Below, one piece after another: positions 62,258-64,000 of a stretch of DNA of 64,000 nt. Below the pieces are notes generated by a model that ran no database searches, was not told the origin of the DNA, and worked only from the letters and a program-made list of their open reading frames with translations. A program made the translations under genes and the position numbers. Every line of letters starts with the position of its first letter. Position 1 is the first letter of the stretch. The stretch comes from Larus michahellis (Eukaryota > Chordata > Aves > Charadriiformes > Laridae): positions 5,461,001-5,525,000 of the forward strand of contig NC_133907.1 of the NCBI RefSeq assembly GCF_964199755.1. Reading direction: 5' to 3'.

Positions 62258-64000
62258 CTGCCGAGAAAAAGCAAGAGAGAAGCTCAGGCAGAGCAGCCTT
62301 GTCCGTGTCTGTTCTCCCATGACAAGATTCCCAGCGGGAGCCGCAGCTCCACCGTGAGAAGCCCCAGCTCCCGCAGCAGCCAGCACAGGCCTCTACAACA
62401 GCCACAACCAGGGGAGAGACTTCAACTTCAGAGTCAAGGTGACAAAAGTCCCATCCTGCAGCCTGTCCCATCCACTCCACAAAGGGAAAGTCTGTGGCCA
62501 CGCTTTTCCAGGAGCTAAACCTGTGCCTGAGGTTCCCTACCCATCCAAATGACCCACCACGTTCTGGTTTTTCCTTTGCATATGGCGAGTAACATCCCAC
62601 ACGAGGCGTGTTTCCCTGGTTTGGTGCTGGGTAACTGCCCGGCTCCTCTGCCCAGCACAGCAGCCAGGAGGAACCTTCCGGCAGGTTGCCCTGCCCAGGC
62701 TCTGGCACACCACCCCGGCCAGCAACGCGGTTACCTGCTCAGCCGTAGGTAGAAGGTTTGGGGGTAGGGGACCTAAATGTTCTTACTAGGCTGCACATTT
62801 CACAGAATCACAGAATCACAGAATGGCAGAGGTTGGAAGGGCCCTCTGGAGATCATCCAGTCCAACCCCCTGCCAGAGCAGGGTCACCCAGAGCAGGTGG
62901 CACAGGAACGCGTCCAGGCGGGTTTGGAATGTCTCCAGCGACGGAGACTCCACCACCTCTCTGGGCAGCCTGTGCCAGGGCTCTGCCACCCTCAAAGTAA
63001 AGAAGTTCCTCCTCATGTTGAGATGGAACTTCCTACGTTCAAGTTTGTGCCCGTCACCTCTTGTCCTGTCGCCGGGCACCACTGAAAAGAGCCTGGCCCC
63101 ATCCTCCTGACACCCACCCTTTAAGTATTTATAAGCATTGATGAGACCTCAACTAAGTCGTCTTTTTTTCCCAGACTAAAAAGACCCAAATCCCTCAACC
63201 TTTCTTCATAAGAGAGGTGTTTCAGTCCCCTCATCATCCTGGTAGCCCTTAAACGCACACACCCAACTAGAAATGGAGCTAAGCGGGAAGATGTGTACTA
63301 GAGGTGTGACAGTAGTCAGGGAGAGGAGGCAGGCGAGGCTGCAGCCTGGGGGTAAGGAGAAAGAGAAGCCACTGAACTAATTAATCCCCTGGCTGTGGGC
63401 TGGGGGGATTGCAGGCTGATGGAGCAGTTGGTGATGCTGGAGGAAGGCTTCAGGAGGGCTGAGCTCCTGCTGGGTGGCCTGACGCAGCGGTGGGACACGC
63501 AGGAAGGTGGAGCAGGGACCGGGGGCCGCAGCAGTTTGCAAACGGGGACAGGTGAGTTCAGCAGCCCCCCCCCGAGACCAGGTGGGTCCCACTGGTGACG
63601 GTGGCAGGGAGGGGAGAGCATTGCCCTGGGGTGGGAAGGAAAGCATCCAAGGAAAGCAATGCTGGAGCAGCAAATGCTGCGGGAGGAGTGGCACCAGCAG
63701 AGGACTTCCACGCCAAGCTAATCAGCGCTCGGTGAAGGGGAGGAGGAGGCTCTCATGCGAAAGCGATTTCACTGGACAGAAAAGGCAGCAGTAAGCGGAG
63801 CCCATTTCCCGGCTCACCAAGGGGGAAGGAGCTGGGAATGGGGATGTGGGTTTGAGCAAGAATCGCCTTAGGTGGGGGATGGAGGGAGAAGACACTTCTG
63901 GGCAGCAAACCCCTGCAGGCTTTGTGCTCACGGAGGCAGGAGAAGGCGCAGCTCCTCGCAGCGCTCCTTGCCAGCGCTACGGCAGCACGCTCTTACCTCT
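62258..64000 (-). other. NOL4L: NOL4L last intron (partial or complete)
   Basis: The intron contains an inverted CR1 fragment (62799-63255) and then about 700 bp of GC-rich unique sequence with a coiled-coil-like open frame on the plus strand (63395-63598). At the window edge the minus strand reads AGAG|GTAAGAGCG, a good donor, so the preceding NOL4L exon may end at 63997. Confidence 0.5.
62799..63255 (-). mobile_element. CR1 LINE fragment, 3' end, inverted
   Basis: Starts with three 8-bp repeats (CACAGAAT, the reverse of the CR1 3' terminus). It then has the canonical 3' region (GGTTGGAAGGGCCCTCTGGA, CCAGTCCAACCCCCTGCCAG, AAAGTAAAGAAGTTCCTCCT), continuing to about CATCCTGGTAGCCCTT. It is antisense to the plus strand, hence in the sense direction of NOL4L. 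Confidence 0.92.

Noticed and set aside
62258-62708. Open upstream extension of the NOL4L terminal exon
   Set aside because: The frame is open but shows no NOL4/NOL4L similarity, and a strong acceptor (TTTTTCTCGGCAG) separates it from the conserved part.

Overview
This is a stretch of a bird genome. The evidence is vertebrate split genes with GT-AG introns, three CpG-island promoters, several inverted or forward 3' fragments of CR1 LINEs (the typical avian repeat, with 3' ends in ATTCTGTG/CACAGAAT repeats), and compact introns of the kind found on bird microchromosomes. The gene order PLAGL2 - POFUT1 - KIF3B - ASXL1 - NOL4L matches human 20q11.21, so the window is a conserved synteny block. 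I cannot fix the species.

Layout. 1-~4,000: no coding sequence recognised. ~4,000/5,060-10,171: PLAGL2 on the minus strand, with two coding exons and a long 3' UTR. 10,172-~14,886: PLAGL2 first intron. ~14,440-15,480: a CpG island that looks like a bidirectional promoter, PLAGL2 leaving leftward and POFUT1 rightward. 15,083-~20,800: POFUT1, seven coding exons, with two CR1 fragments in intron 3. ~20,860-21,740: the KIF3B CpG island and non-coding first exon. 26,090-~34,715: KIF3B coding exons and a 3.6 kb 3' UTR. ~34,985-35,736: a CR1 fragment filling most of the gap before the next promoter. ~35,780-36,950: the ASXL1 CpG island. 36,483-~54,680: ASXL1, twelve coding exons plus a probable 3-nt microexon, and a 2 kb 3' UTR. 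~54,690-57,110: tail-to-tail intergenic spacer. ~57,115-62,257: terminal exon of NOL4L on the minus strand, nearly all 3' UTR. 62,258-64,000: NOL4L last intron with a CR1 fragment; the next NOL4L exon may end exactly at the window edge.

The genes do not form a pathway. PLAGL2 is a zinc-finger transcription factor, POFUT1 is the ER enzyme that O-fucosylates EGF repeats of Notch, KIF3B is a motor subunit of kinesin-2 used in intraflagellar transport, ASXL1 is the cofactor of the BAP1 histone H2A deubiquitinase, and NOL4L is a nuclear protein of unclear function. All joined exon sets keep the reading frame and give proteins within a few residues of the human lengths as I remember them (PLAGL2 494, POFUT1 385, KIF3B 739, ASXL1 1542-1543 aa).

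I found no undescribed multi-gene system. The most interesting points are a 3-nt ASXL1 microexon candidate, an overlapping uORF on KIF3B, an X-box-like site in the KIF3B promoter, a set of ZNF143-like elements in two of the promoters, a broken homopolymer at the human ASXL1 mutation hotspot, and a missing second N-glycosylation site in POFUT1.
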